The notes: generated from the letters alone by a model not told the origin. DNA of 64,000 nt from Alkalispirillum mobile (GCF_003664325.1 NZ_RCDA01000001.1:186001-250000), one strand, 5' to 3'. Shown: positions 18,702 to 29,275, counted from the stretch's first letter. A program made the numbers and translations.

Positions 18702-19096
18702 TCATTGGGGTGGGCACGGACCTGGTGGAGATCGGACGCATGGAGCGCATGCTGGCTCGTCACGGTGAGCGCGCCCTGGATCGACTGTTGCACCCCTCCG
18801 AGCGGCAGGAGTGCCCCCAGGCACCGGACCGGGCGGCGCGCTTTCTGGCGCGGCGTTTCGCGGCCAAGGAGGCCGCTGCCAAGGCGCTGGGCACGGGCAT
18901 TGCCGGCGGAATCCGTTTCACCGACCTGCAAGTTGACCACGACGACAAGGGCCGGCCCCTGTTGCAGTTGCATGGCGAGGCTCGTAACCGCGCCCGGCAA
19001 CTGGGCGTCTCCGCGTACCATCTCAGTATCAGTGATGAGCAAACCCATGCCCTGGCTTTCGTGGTGCTGACCGCCAGCGACCCGGACAGCCACTGA
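18698..19096 (+). CDS. acpS: Holo-[acyl-carrier-protein] synthase
   Basis: Phosphopantetheinyl transferase that activates acyl carrier protein, 132 residues. Asp8 in [12 protein letters not shown] and the Glu of [14 protein letters not shown] bind Mg-CoA; both family motifs are intact. The ATG overlaps the pdxJ stop by four bases (ATGA). The pdxJ-acpS pairing is conserved. Confidence 0.96.
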   Translation: MIIGVGTDLVEIGRMERMLARHGERALDRLLHPSERQECPQAPDRAARFLARRFAAKEAAAKALGTGIAGGIRFTDLQVDHDDKGRPLLQLHGEARNRARQLGVSAYHLSISDEQTHALAFVVLTASDPDSH

Positions 19097-19111
19097 ACCG
19101 GGGCCCTCACT

Positions 19112-20017
19112 ATGGATGCCTGCATGCAATACCCCACCGTAGAGGCCTTTGTCGGGAACACCCCGCTGGTTCGGCTGCAACGCATGGTGCCGCCGGAACG
19201 CAATAATATCGTGCTGGGCAAACTGGAAGGGAATAACCCCGCCGGCTCCGTGAAGGACCGGCCTGCCGTGAACATGATCCGGCGGGCCGAGGAGCGGGGC
19301 CAGATCAAGCCCGGCGATACCCTGATCGAGCCCACCAGTGGCAATACCGGGATCGCCCTGGCCATGGCGGCGGCCATCAAGGGCTACCGCATGGTGCTGA
19401 TCATGCCGGAGAACATGAGCACTGAACGGCGCGCTTCCATGGCGGCCTATGGCGCAGAGCTGGTCCTGGTGAGCCAGGACGAAGGCATGGAGGGGGCCCG
19501 CGACCTGGCCTCGAGGATGGCTGCCGAGGGCAAGGGGACGGTGCTCGATCAGTTTGCCAACCCGGATAACTGGGCGGCCCACTACGAGGGCACCGGCCCG
19601 GAGATCTGGCGGGATACCCGGGGCCAGATCACGCACTTTGTCAGCTCCATGGGTACCACCGGGACCATCATGGGGTGCTCCCGCTTTTTCAAGGAGCAGT
19701 CGGAGGCGGTGCAGATCGTCGGTGTGCAGCCGGAGGACGGCTCCAGCATTCCCGGTATCCGGCGCTGGCCGGAGGCGTACTTGCCGAAGATCTACGAACC
19801 GCCCCGGGTGGACCGCATCATCGATGTGAGCAGCGACGATGCCATCGCCACCACGAGACGGCTGGCCGAGGAGGAGGGAATCATGGCTGGCATGTCTGCC
19901 GGAGGGGCCCTGCACGCGGCATTGCGTCTGGAGCAGGAGGTGGAGAATGCCACCATCGTGGTCATCATCTGCGACCGCGGCGACCGCTACCTGTCCACCG
20001 GCCTCTTTCAGGGCTGA
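19112..20017 (+). CDS. cysM: Cysteine synthase B
   Basis: PLP-dependent O-acetylserine sulfhydrylase, 301 residues. Lys48 in NPAGSVKDRP forms the Schiff base, with TSGNTGIALAMAAA and SSMGTTGTIMG binding substrate and PLP phosphate. The C-terminal part, including the active-site cover, matches CysM rather than CysK. The M5 codon (MQYPTVEAFVGNTPL) is an alternative start with a more usual N-terminus. It lies 15 bases after acpS. Confidence 0.94.
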   Translation: MDACMQYPTVEAFVGNTPLVRLQRMVPPERNNIVLGKLEGNNPAGSVKDRPAVNMIRRAEERGQIKPGDTLIEPTSGNTGIALAMAAAIKGYRMVLIMPENMSTERRASMAAYGAELVLVSQDEGMEGARDLASRMAAEGKGTVLDQFANPDNWAAHYEGTGPEIWRDTRGQITHFVSSMGTTGTIMGCSRFFKEQSEAVQIVGVQPEDGSSIPGIRRWPEAYLPKIYEPPRVDRIIDVSSDDAIATTRRLAEEEGIMAGMSAGGALHAALRLEQEVENATIVVIICDRGDRYLSTGLFQG

Positions 20018-20019
20018 TC

Positions 20020-20808
20020 ATGAACGTACTGGTATTCGATATCGAGACGGTGCCGGACGTGACCGCCGGCCGGCGCCTGCTGGGCCTGGATGCGGACCTG
20101 CCTGACCACGAGGTGGCCGAGGCCATGTTCGCGTTGCGCCGGCAGAGCGCGGGCACCGACTTTCAACGCTTGCACCTCCACCGCATCGTGGCCATCTCGG
20201 TGGTGGCCGTTCTCGACCGGCACGGCTTTCGGGTCTGGTCCCTGGGCGATCCCGACGACGGCGAGGCGGAGCTTATCCGCCGTTTCTTCGAGGGCATCGA
20301 GCGGTACTCGCCGCTGCTGGTCTCCTGGAACGGGGGCGGGTTCGACCTGCCGGTGCTGCACTACCGCGCCCTGTTGCACGGCATTACCGCCCGTCGCTAC
20401 TGGGACAACGGCCAGGAGGATCGCGAGTTCAGGTACAACAACTACCTCAACCGCTTCCACGAGCGCCACACTGACCTGATGGACGTGCTTGCGGGCCACC
20501 AGGCGCGGGCCAATGCCCCCCTGGACGAGATCGCCACGCTGCTGGGCTACCCCGGAAAGATGGGCATGAGCGGCGGCAAGGTCTGGGAGGCCGTTCAGGC
20601 CGGGGAGGTCGGTGCGGTGCGCGACTACTGCGAGACGGACGTGTTGAACACTTACCTGGTCTGGCTGCGCTATCAGCTCATGCGCGGCCAACTGAGCCCC
20701 GAGGGGCTGGCGAACGAGGAGCAACGGGTGAAGGATACGCTGCGAGAGGACGGCCGGCCGCACCTGGAGGCCTTCCTGGCGGCCTGGGAGGCGACTGATG
20801 GGGCGTAG
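20020..20808 (+). CDS. Predicted 3'-5' exonuclease of the PolB-like family
   Basis: DnaQ/RNase H-fold protein, 262 residues. Exo I is VFDIETVPD (Asp7, Glu9), Exo II is LVSWNGGGFDLPVL and Exo III is VRDYCETDVLNTYLVWLR, the full DEDD set. It belongs to the predicted 3'-5' exonuclease family related to DNA polymerase B proofreading domains; its biological substrate is unknown. Start 3 bases after cysM. Overlaps rlmD by 11 bases, suggesting co-translation. Confidence 0.87.
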   Translation: MNVLVFDIETVPDVTAGRRLLGLDADLPDHEVAEAMFALRRQSAGTDFQRLHLHRIVAISVVAVLDRHGFRVWSLGDPDDGEAELIRRFFEGIERYSPLLVSWNGGGFDLPVLHYRALLHGITARRYWDNGQEDREFRYNNYLNRFHERHTDLMDVLAGHQARANAPLDEIATLLGYPGKMGMSGGKVWEAVQAGEVGAVRDYCETDVLNTYLVWLRYQLMRGQLSPEGLANEEQRVKDTLREDGRPHLEAFLAAWEATDGA

Positions 20809-22138
20809 ACGCCGGCGTATCCCCCGTGAGCCCTTTGAGGTCGAGATCACCGGCTTTTCCCACGAAGGGCGCGGCATCAGCCATTACGACAACCGGACGC
20901 TGTTCGTTCACGGCGCGCTTCCCGGGGAGCGGGTGCGCGTGGAATACACCAAGCGCCGACGCAGCGTGGCCGAGGCACGGGTGCTGGAGGTATTGGAGCC
21001 GGCCGAGGAGCGCATCGAGCCGGCCTGTGCATTCTTTGGCCTCTGCGGGGGGTGCAGCCTGCAGCACCTGAGTCCCGAGCGCCAGGTGGAATTGAAACAG
21101 TCGGTTTTGCTGGAGCAGTTCCAGCACATGGGCGGTGTGCAGCCGGAACAGGTCCTACCGCCGCTGACCGACAGTCCCTGGGGCTACCGGCGCAAGGCGC
21201 GCCTGGCGGTCAAACACGTGCCGCGGAAAGGGGGCGTGCTGGTGGGGTTCCGGGAGAAGCACAGCCCCTTCGTGGCCAATATGGACCGCTGCCCGGTACT
21301 CGACCCCCGGGTCGGCGAGCGGTTGACCGAATTGGGCCGGCTGGTGGAAGGGCTATCCATCCCCGACCAGGTACCGCAGATTGAAGTGGCGCTGGGCGAC
21401 CAGGCGGGTGCGCTGGTCTTCCGCAATCTCTCACCCTTCAGCGGGGAGGATCTGCAGGCGTTGGCGGCCTTCGCGGAGGACAGTGGGCTCGCGGTCTACC
21501 AGCAGCCGGGCAACGAGGACACCATCACACTCGTCCAGGACCCGGTGGGCCAGCCGTTGGAGTACGCATTGCCCGCCCACCAGGTGCGCCTGGGGTTCCG
21601 GCCCAGCGATTTCACCCAGATCAACGCCGGGATCAACCTCGCCATGGTGGACCAGGCGCTGGAACTGCTGGACGTCCAACCCGAAGACCGCGTGCTGGAT
21701 CTGTTTTGCGGTCTGGGCAACTTCACGCTGCCGCTGGCGCGTCGGGCCGGTGAGGTGGTGGGCGTGGAGGGGGCGGAGCCGCTGGTGGCCCGCGGCCGGG
21801 AGAACGCCGCGTACAATGGCCTGGACAACGTCGAGTTCTACGGTGCGGACCTGACTCTGGATGCCTCGGAGCAGCCCTGGGCCGGACGGGGGTTCGACCG
21901 GGTACTGCTGGACCCGCCGCGCTCGGGGGCCTTCGAGGTGCTGGGGCTGGTGGCAGCGATGCGTCCAAAACGCATTGTTTACGTCTCCTGCGGGCCGGCT
22001 ACCCTGGCCCGTGATGCCGGCGAACTGGTCAACCGTTACGGCTACCGGCTCACCGCCGCTGGCGTGATGGACATGTTCCCCCACACCGCTCACGTGGAAA
22101 GTATGGCGGTGTTCGAACGGGAAGGGGAGGACGCCTGA
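20798..22138 (+). CDS. rlmD: 23S rRNA (uracil1939-C5)-methyltransferase RlmD
   Basis: SAM-dependent RNA methyltransferase, 446 residues. TRAM domain at about 10-70. The Fe-S cysteine cluster CAFFGLCGGCSLQH is followed by the insertion domain, then the Rossmann methyltransferase core with DLFCGLGNFTLPLA (SAM site), LDPPRSGA, and the catalytic cysteine in YVSCGPATLARDA. These support RlmD (RumA) over the related TrmA. It overlaps the exonuclease by 11 bases and nudF by 1. Confidence 0.95.
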   Translation: MGRRRRRIPREPFEVEITGFSHEGRGISHYDNRTLFVHGALPGERVRVEYTKRRRSVAEARVLEVLEPAEERIEPACAFFGLCGGCSLQHLSPERQVELKQSVLLEQFQHMGGVQPEQVLPPLTDSPWGYRRKARLAVKHVPRKGGVLVGFREKHSPFVANMDRCPVLDPRVGERLTELGRLVEGLSIPDQVPQIEVALGDQAGALVFRNLSPFSGEDLQALAAFAEDSGLAVYQQPGNEDTITLVQDPVGQPLEYALPAHQVRLGFRPSDFTQINAGINLAMVDQALELLDVQPEDRVLDLFCGLGNFTLPLARRAGEVVGVEGAEPLVARGRENAAYNGLDNVEFYGADLTLDASEQPWAGRGFDRVLLDPPRSGAFEVLGLVAAMRPKRIVYVSCGPATLARDAGELVNRYGYRLTAAGVMDMFPHTAHVESMAVFEREGEDA

Positions 22139-22746
22139 TGAGTCACCGGGTGGAAGTGTTGGACAGCGCCGTCGTCTACGACGGCTTCTTTCGGATGGTT
22201 CGCTACCGACTGCGCCACGGGCTGTTCGAAGGGGGGCTCGGCGAGCCGCTCACCCGGGAGTTGTTCGAGCGCGGCCATTCGGTGGGGGTGTTGCCCTACG
22301 ACGCGGATCGCGACGAGGTGCTGCTCACCGAGCAGTTCCGGGTCGGTGCCCTGGAGCATCCGCGGGGCGCCTGGCTGATGGAGATCATCGCCGGCATGGT
22401 GGAACCGGGGGAAATGCCGGTGGACGTCGCCCGGCGTGAGGCGGTGGAAGAGGCCGACTGCCGACTGGATGAGGTCGTACCCATATGCGAATACCTGGTC
22501 AGCCCCGGGGGAACGTCGGAGTCCGTTGCCCTGTACTGCGCCAGGATGGACAGCGAGGGGTTGGACGGCGGCATTCACGGCCATGATCACGAGGGTGAGG
22601 ACATCAAGGTCCATGTGGTGCCCTTCGAAGAGGCCATGGACATGGTGGAAACGGGCGTCATCCATGCGGCCATGCCGATCATCGCGTTGCAGTGGTTGGC
22701 GCTAAACCGGGAACGGATCCGGGAGCGCTGGCAGGACAACGACTGA
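22138..22746 (+). CDS. nudF: ADP-ribose pyrophosphatase
   Basis: Nudix hydrolase splitting ADP-ribose to AMP and ribose 5-phosphate, 202 residues. The Nudix box is GMVEPGEMPVDVARREAVEEAD, with all catalytic Glu and Arg residues present; the usual Gly near the end of the box is Asp here. The preceding YDGFFRMVRYRLRH opening and PYDADRDEVLLTEQFRVGA segment fit NudF. The start overlaps the rlmD stop by one base. Last gene of the run from lepA; 23 bases separate it from the convergent secretin-like gene. Confidence 0.9.
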   Translation: MSHRVEVLDSAVVYDGFFRMVRYRLRHGLFEGGLGEPLTRELFERGHSVGVLPYDADRDEVLLTEQFRVGALEHPRGAWLMEIIAGMVEPGEMPVDVARREAVEEADCRLDEVVPICEYLVSPGGTSESVALYCARMDSEGLDGGIHGHDHEGEDIKVHVVPFEEAMDMVETGVIHAAMPIIALQWLALNRERIRERWQDND

Positions 22747-22769
22747 ACGGCTCGCGGCCGCTACGGTCA

Positions 22770-23555
22770 TCAGGGTGCCGGGTCCACGCGCAGCCAGATG
22801 CGCAACTCCTGGGCCTCCGCCGGGCGCGTTCGGAAGATGCGGCCAGGCTCACGCACCTCCGGCCCCGGGTCCCGGTCAGCGCTGGTCTCACCGAGCAGTA
22901 TCCACTCCCCCACGGTGCCGGTGAGCTGGCCGCTCCACTCGCGGGAGAGCAGCCGCTCCTCATCGGATGGGTCCAGACGCTGGCTAAGGGCCGACAACTC
23001 CACCGTGACCCGGTCCTCCCCATGGAGCAGGGGGCGGGCCAGCAGGGTCTGTTCCACGTTCAGGTAGTAGGTCCGGTCCTCCAGCAGCACGGCGTGTGGG
23101 CTCAAGTAGATGCGCCGGTCCTCCCGGGGCAGCGCCTGGTGCAGACGCAACATGACCTCGCTGCCGTCCCGGGCCAGGACCCGTTGCTCGCGGCTGGTCC
23201 GCCCCGTGGCCAGCCGGCGCACGGTGGTACCGTCGCGCACCGTCTCCCGAGGCGGTCCTTCCTCGAAACGCAATGTCAGGGTGACCGACCTTGCGGGTTG
23301 GTCCAGCTCGTGCAGCAGCTGTTCCAGCTGATCCAGTTCCGCGCCCGGACCGCGCAGCAGGAGCTGGAAGTGACGGCCGCTGACCCGGGTCTCATCCAGG
23401 TGGGGTTCCAGCAGCGGGATCAGCGCCTCCGCCTGCTGGTGCTGGAGTTGGATGACCCGGGTCTCCGTCTCCATTGCGACGGCACCCGCCAGGGGGAGTG
23501 CCAGAAGCAGCAGGGCCAGTACGAAGAGACGGCCCCGCCACCGCAGTGGTTTCAT
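22770..23555 (-). CDS. Orphan secretin N-domain-like exported protein
   Basis: Exported protein of 261 residues of unknown function. A signal peptide covers about 1-27 (hydrophobic core FVLALLLLALPLAGAV). Residues about 30-95 read like one secretin N1/NolW repeat: VIQLQHQQAEALIPLLEPHL, a LLLRGPGAELDQLEQLLHELD segment and a SVTLTLRF strand. No secretin beta-barrel follows; the rest is a beta-rich, charged domain. Its ATG overlaps the stop of the upstream gene by four bases (ATGA), giving an operon purB - PLD-like - this gene. No type II, III or IV pilus genes are present. Family assignment is by pattern only. Confidence 0.6.
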   Translation of the reverse strand: MKPLRWRGRLFVLALLLLALPLAGAVAMETETRVIQLQHQQAEALIPLLEPHLDETRVSGRHFQLLLRGPGAELDQLEQLLHELDQPARSVTLTLRFEEGPPRETVRDGTTVRRLATGRTSREQRVLARDGSEVMLRLHQALPREDRRIYLSPHAVLLEDRTYYLNVEQTLLARPLLHGEDRVTVELSALSQRLDPSDEERLLSREWSGQLTGTVGEWILLGETSADRDPGPEVREPGRIFRTRPAEAQELRIWLRVDPAP

Positions 23556-24055
23556 GGTGCGATTACCCTTAGCTCCGGCGAATCCACCGAGTGATTCCAG
23601 AGCGTATCGAATTTACGGCGCCATTCCCGGCAGGCCCCGGCGGCGTCACTATGCCAACCCCCGCGGTAGCCCTCCCGATGGCGCCGCCACATTACCGCGC
23701 GCCCGTCGACCATCAACCAGAGGGTCTCCGGCAGCTCGGCGTCCGGCGCCAGCTGGCGGATCTGCATCCGGCTCGGCACCTTCCGCGCCAGCGTCAGCAG
23801 GCGATGGTCGCAGCGGACCAGGGGGTTCGCCTGTTCCACGAGGACACGGATCCGTGCCTTGGGGCTGCTCACCGCCAGCTTACGCAGGGCGTCCGCAAGG
23901 CCTTGGTCATTGAATACCGCCGGGTCCAGGTCTGCCGAGATGATGTCCACCTCATGCTGGGCCTGCCGGACCAGCTCCACCGCCACCTCGGCGTGTTCGC
24001 TGGCGGTGGTCACCGGGTTCCAGCCCGGCTGCGGTTCGTCCATGTCCATGCTCAT
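23552..24055 (-). CDS. PLD-like (DUF7931-type) cytoplasmic protein
   Basis: Protein of 167 residues without signal peptide or membrane span. The central part (DIISADLDPAVFNDQGLADAL, then RIRVLVEQANPLV and a HRLLTLARKVPS stretch) resembles the fold of phospholipase D-like proteins, but the HxKxxxxD catalytic motif is missing, so it is probably a non-catalytic relative. Several Met codons are available (24055, 24049, 24043); 24055 is used because a CAGGA-like site precedes it. Encoded 31 bases after purB and coupled to the secretin-like gene. Function unknown. Confidence 0.65.
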   Translation of the reverse strand: MSMDMDEPQPGWNPVTTASEHAEVAVELVRQAQHEVDIISADLDPAVFNDQGLADALRKLAVSSPKARIRVLVEQANPLVRCDHRLLTLARKVPSRMQIRQLAPDAELPETLWLMVDGRAVMWRRHREGYRGGWHSDAAGACREWRRKFDTLWNHSVDSPELRVIAP

Positions 24056-24086
24056 ATCCTGTCTGACCTGCGCGATGCTCGGGGGT

Positions 24087-25607
<1,521 letters not shown>

Positions 25608-25664
25608 TCAATCCAGGCGGCCGGCCCGGTGCCGGCCCCGACCTGTCAGCGGGAGGTTGCACAG

Positions 25665-27053
25665 ATGAGCAAGCAGGGTTTCCGCATCGAGAAGGACAGC
25701 ATGGGCGAGTTGCATGTGCCGGAGTCAGCACTCTGGGGCGCACAGACCCAGCGTGCGGTGGAGAACTTCCCGGTCAGTGGGCTGTGTATGCCCCGGAGCT
25801 TCATCCGCGCCTTGGGCCTGATCAAGGGTGCCGCGGCCCGCGCCAACTGCGAGCTTGGCCTGTTGGCCCCGGACATTGCCGAGGCCATTGCCGAGGCCGC
25901 ACGCGAGGTGGAGCAGGGCGATCACGACGGGCAGTTTCCGGTGGATGTCTTCCAGACCGGCTCCGGCACCAGCAGTAACATGAACGCCAACGAGGTGATT
26001 GCCCGGCTCGCCAGCGAGCGCCTGGGGCAGCCGGTGCATCCGAACGATCACGTCAACATGGGCCAGAGCAGCAACGACGTGATCCCCACCGCCATCCACG
26101 TCAGCGCCTGCCTGGCACTGCACGAGCAGTTATTGCCCGCGCTGGTGCACCTGGAGAAGGTGACCCGCGACAAGGCCGATAGCCTGCAGGCGCAGGTCAA
26201 GACTGGCCGCACCCACCTGATGGATGCCATGCCGGTGAGCTTTGCCCAGGAGTTGGGGGGCTGGGCGACGCAGGTGGGGCAGGGGGCTGAGCGCGTCCGG
26301 AGCAGTCTGCCGCGGCTCGAGGCGCTGGCCCAGGGTGGGACCGCCGTGGGCACCGGCATCAACGCCGAACCGGGGTTTGGCGCCCGGGTTGCCGCGCTGA
26401 TCGGCGAGCGAACCGGGGTGCCCTTTACCGCCTGCTCCGATCGCTTCGAGGCCCTGTCCAGTCAGGACGCCGCGGTGGAGATGCATGGCCAGCTGCGCAC
26501 CCTGGCCGTGAGCCTGATGAAGGTCGCCAACGACCTGCGCTGGATGAACAGCGGCCCACTGGCCGGCCTGGGTGAGATCGCACTGCCGGCGTTGCAGCCG
26601 GGCAGTTCCATCATGCCGGGCAAGGTGAATCCAGTGGTCCCGGAGTCGGTGGCCATGGTCTGTGCCCAGGTGATGGGTAATGACACCACGCTCACGGTGG
26701 CCGGGCAGTCGGGCACCTTCCAGCTCAACGTCATGTTGCCGGTGGTGGGGTACAACCTGCTGCAAAGTATCGGGCTGCTGGCCAATGCCAGCCGACTTCT
26801 GGGCGACAAGGCGATTGCCGGCTTCACCGTCAACGAGGCGCGTATCGCCGAGGCGTTGGACCGCAACCCCATCCTGGTCACCGCCCTGAATGCCGTGATC
26901 GGCTACGAAAAGGGCGCGGAGATCGCCAAGACGGCTTACCGGGAGGGGCGTTCCATCCTGGAGGTGGCGCGAGAGCACACCGACCTCTCGGAGGCGGACC
27001 TGCAGCGGCTGCTGGACCCGGCCGCGTTGACGCGGGGCGGCATCCAGAAATAG
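25665..27053 (+). CDS. fumC: Class II fumarate hydratase
   Basis: Oxygen-stable, iron-free fumarase of the TCA cycle, 462 residues. GSGTSSNMNANEVIA, TGRTHLMDAMPV and the signature GSSIMPGKVNPVVPE are present. The start at 25665 has GGGAGG in front. Together with the sdh operon at 2-5.5 kb this gives two consecutive TCA steps in the window. It ends 28 bases from the convergent RibD-type reductase. Confidence 0.97.
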   Translation: MSKQGFRIEKDSMGELHVPESALWGAQTQRAVENFPVSGLCMPRSFIRALGLIKGAAARANCELGLLAPDIAEAIAEAAREVEQGDHDGQFPVDVFQTGSGTSSNMNANEVIARLASERLGQPVHPNDHVNMGQSSNDVIPTAIHVSACLALHEQLLPALVHLEKVTRDKADSLQAQVKTGRTHLMDAMPVSFAQELGGWATQVGQGAERVRSSLPRLEALAQGGTAVGTGINAEPGFGARVAALIGERTGVPFTACSDRFEALSSQDAAVEMHGQLRTLAVSLMKVANDLRWMNSGPLAGLGEIALPALQPGSSIMPGKVNPVVPESVAMVCAQVMGNDTTLTVAGQSGTFQLNVMLPVVGYNLLQSIGLLANASRLLGDKAIAGFTVNEARIAEALDRNPILVTALNAVIGYEKGAEIAKTAYREGRSILEVAREHTDLSEADLQRLLDPAALTRGGIQK

Positions 27054-27080
27054 CCGCCCGTGGCCCGGTGGGGCACCGGA

Positions 27081-27902
27081 TCAGCCGGCTTGCCGATCGT
27101 AGCGGGCGAACAGTTGGCCCGCACGGCCATCCCCCTCCGGGTCGAAGTAAAGATGCGCCAGGTCAAAATCGGCCGGTGGGTCCAGTAACGGCCCTTCGGT
27201 AATGGTGGCGTAGTCCGCGCCCCCGGTGATGCGTAACCGGTGGGTCAGAAAGAGCGTGTCCAGCACGCCGGCGCGCAGCAGTTCGTGCATGACCCAGGGA
27301 CCGGTCACCGAGTAGGCGCGGCGGTAGCCCTGCTCGGCCAGCCGCTGCATCATCAATCGGGCGTCCACCCGGGGCCCGGGGCCGCAGTCGAGCAACCGGC
27401 CGCCCTGCCGTTCAAGGCGGGCCCGGCCCTCGGCCGGTGCACTGCTCACTGTCGCGACCCAGACCCGCCGGCCCTGTTCCAGGAGCAGTGCCGGCAGCTG
27501 GAAGTCCAGGCTGGCGCTCATCACTACCACGTCGGGTTGCGGCGCTTGGCCCTGCTGATCCCGCCATTTCACCAGGTCCGTGAAATCATGCCCCAGGGGC
27601 AGGATATCCTGCGCGCGACCGGCTTTAAGGTCGCGAAAATAGCGCCCGCTGCTGATCAGGATGTCAGCCCGCGCGGCGAGCTCCTGGAAAAGGCGCCAGT
27701 CCCGGGGGTTGGCAATGGTCCCGGGCACTGCCTGGGCGGGCAGGCCGTCACCGAGGGCAATGCGTCCGTCCATGCTGGTGACGAAGTTGCCGTAGACAAA
27801 CAGCCCTTCGCCGACGGGCAGCGGCAGGTCCCGGTAAAGGTGGGTCAGTTGGACCGGTTCCGGATGGGTGGGGGGGTATAAGGGAATCAGCCTGTCCGTC
27901 AT
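27081..27902 (-). CDS. RibD C-terminal-type pyrimidine reductase-like protein
   Basis: Cytoplasmic NAD(P)H reductase of the RibD C-terminal (DHFR-like) family, 273 residues. YGNFVTSMDGRIA is the hallmark nucleotide-binding segment, followed by DWRLFQELAARADILISSGRY. There is no N-terminal deaminase domain, so this is a stand-alone reductase, like those found for riboflavin-related or other pterin/pyrimidine substrates. Its exact substrate is unknown. The start at 27902 (MTDRLIPLYP) is chosen because further upstream the frame enters the divergent response-regulator gene. Confidence 0.75.
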   Translation of the reverse strand: MTDRLIPLYPPTHPEPVQLTHLYRDLPLPVGEGLFVYGNFVTSMDGRIALGDGLPAQAVPGTIANPRDWRLFQELAARADILISSGRYFRDLKAGRAQDILPLGHDFTDLVKWRDQQGQAPQPDVVVMSASLDFQLPALLLEQGRRVWVATVSSAPAEGRARLERQGGRLLDCGPGPRVDARLMMQRLAEQGYRRAYSVTGPWVMHELLRAGVLDTLFLTHRLRITGGADYATITEGPLLDPPADFDLAHLYFDPEGDGRAGQLFARYDRQAG

Positions 27903-27941
27903 CAATCTGCAGAAGCTCCGTGCGCTGTCTGGGTTGGGGGC

Positions 27942-27971
27942 CTGATAGCCGACCGAAAACCAGAGTATACT
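27942..27971 (+). promoter_or_regulatory. Candidate sigma-70 promoter for gacA/uvrY
   Basis: CTGATA (27942-27947, 4 of 6 to TTGACA), 18-base spacer, TATACT (27966-27971, 5 of 6 to TATAAT). It sits in the 96-base gap between divergent genes and would give a leader of about 20 bases. Confidence 0.45.
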
Positions 27972-27998
27972 GTTCCACGCTTCGGCTGGAGATGGATG

Positions 27999-28631
27999 AT
28001 GATAGACGTACTCCTCGTGGACGATCACCGCCTGGTGCGCACCGGCGTGCGGCGCATCCTGGAGGCGGTGCCCGATATCGAGGTGGTTGGCGAAGCCGGT
28101 AGCGGCGAGGACGCCCTGGAGTTGACCCGCTCCTTCCGTCCCGACGTGGTGCTGATGGATCTGAATATGCCCGGTATGGGCGGGCTCGAGTCCACGCGCA
28201 GGATGCTCGCCTGCGTGCCTGACGTGAAGGTGGTTGTGCTCACCATGCATGAGTCGGGGCCCTTCCCGACTCGGGTGCTGAAGGTCGGAGCGCGTGGCTT
28301 TCTGAACAAGGACTGCTCGGAACAGGAGATCCTTGACGCTATCCGGACTGTAGCCGCCGGCCGGCCCTACGTCTGCGGGGCCGCCGCCCACGCCCTGGCG
28401 CTCAACGGCACCGGGAGCAATGATCTATTCACCCATCTCACGAAACGCGAGTTCCAGGTCCTGTTGATGATCGCCCAGGGCAGCACCTCCCGCGAGATCG
28501 CGGAGAGCCTGTGCGTTTCGGGCAAGACCGTGAGTACCTTTCGGCACCGGCTTTACGAGAAGCTGGGCGCCAATAGTGACGTGGAACTTGCACATCTGGC
28601 CATAAGAAACGGAATTGTGGAAGGATTTTGA
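27999..28631 (+). CDS. uvrY: Response regulator UvrY/GacA
   Basis: NarL/FixJ-type response regulator of the BarA-UvrY (GacS-GacA) system, 210 residues. Receiver domain with VDDH at 8-10, phospho-acceptor Asp54 (VLMDLNMPGM) and Lys in FLNKD. LuxR-type helix-turn-helix at the C-terminus (LTKREFQVLLMIAQGSTSREIAESLCVSGKTVS). The second of two adjacent ATGs (27999) is preferred: a GGAG lies 7 bases before and MIDVLLVDDH matches the family. Followed by a uracil-DNA glycosylase and uvrC, so the usual uvrY-uvrC pair is split by one gene. Confidence 0.93.
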   Translation: MIDVLLVDDHRLVRTGVRRILEAVPDIEVVGEAGSGEDALELTRSFRPDVVLMDLNMPGMGGLESTRRMLACVPDVKVVVLTMHESGPFPTRVLKVGARGFLNKDCSEQEILDAIRTVAAGRPYVCGAAAHALALNGTGSNDLFTHLTKREFQVLLMIAQGSTSREIAESLCVSGKTVSTFRHRLYEKLGANSDVELAHLAIRNGIVEGF

Positions 28632-29275
28632 GCTGCACCCAGCCCTTTGACCCCGACTGCCGGCGCTGCCCGCGCCTGGCCGGCTTCCTCGACGAGGTGG
28701 CTGAGTCTAACCCCGACTACCACGCCCGGCCGGTGCCTTCTTTCGGCGATCCGGACGGCCGGCTGCTGGTCGTCGGCCTGGCGCCGGGTATGCATGGCGC
28801 CAATGCCAGCGGTCGGCCCTTCACCGGTGACCATGCGGGTATCCTGCTTTACCAGACGTTATACAACACGGGATTTGCCAATCAGCCCCGGGGCGAGCAC
28901 CCGGACGACGGACTGGCGCTTATCGGCTGCCGGATCACCAACGCGGTACGCTGCCTGCCACCCGCGAACAAACCGACTCGCCAGGAGGTGCGTAACTGCC
29001 TGCCCTACCTGCGCCATGAGCTGGAGTCCGTGGGGGAGGGGGGCGTGGTGTTGGCGCTGGGCCGGGTCGCCCACGAGGCCGTGCTGCTGGCGCTGGGAGA
29101 GAAACTGGCGGCCTGGCCCTTCGGCCATGGCGCCGAGCACGCCCTGCCCGGCGGGCTGAAGCTGCTCGACAGTTACCATTGCAGCCGGTACAACACCCAG
29201 ACGCGGCGCCTGACCCCGGAGATGTTTTCGGCGGTGTTTCAGCGCGCCCGCAGTCTGATCGCGGACCATGACTGA
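28628..29275 (+). CDS. Family 5 uracil-DNA glycosylase (UdgB type)
   Basis: Base-excision repair glycosylase with an Fe-S cluster, 215 residues. An N-terminal Cys pair (CRRC, residues 11 and 14) and further cysteines (CRITNAVRC, NCLPYL) can bind the cluster. Motif A GLAPGMHGANASGRPFTGD has Ala/Gly where family 1-4 enzymes have the catalytic Asp or Asn, and DSYHCSRYNTQTRRL is the family-5 C-terminal motif. It starts with TTG, overlapping the uvrY stop as TTGA, and overlaps uvrC by 8 bases. Family 5 enzymes accept uracil, hypoxanthine and related damage. Placement before uvrC groups two repair genes. Confidence 0.87.
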   Translation: MSCTQPFDPDCRRCPRLAGFLDEVAESNPDYHARPVPSFGDPDGRLLVVGLAPGMHGANASGRPFTGDHAGILLYQTLYNTGFANQPRGEHPDDGLALIGCRITNAVRCLPPANKPTRQEVRNCLPYLRHELESVGEGGVVLALGRVAHEAVLLALGEKLAAWPFGHGAEHALPGGLKLLDSYHCSRYNTQTRRLTPEMFSAVFQRARSLIADHD

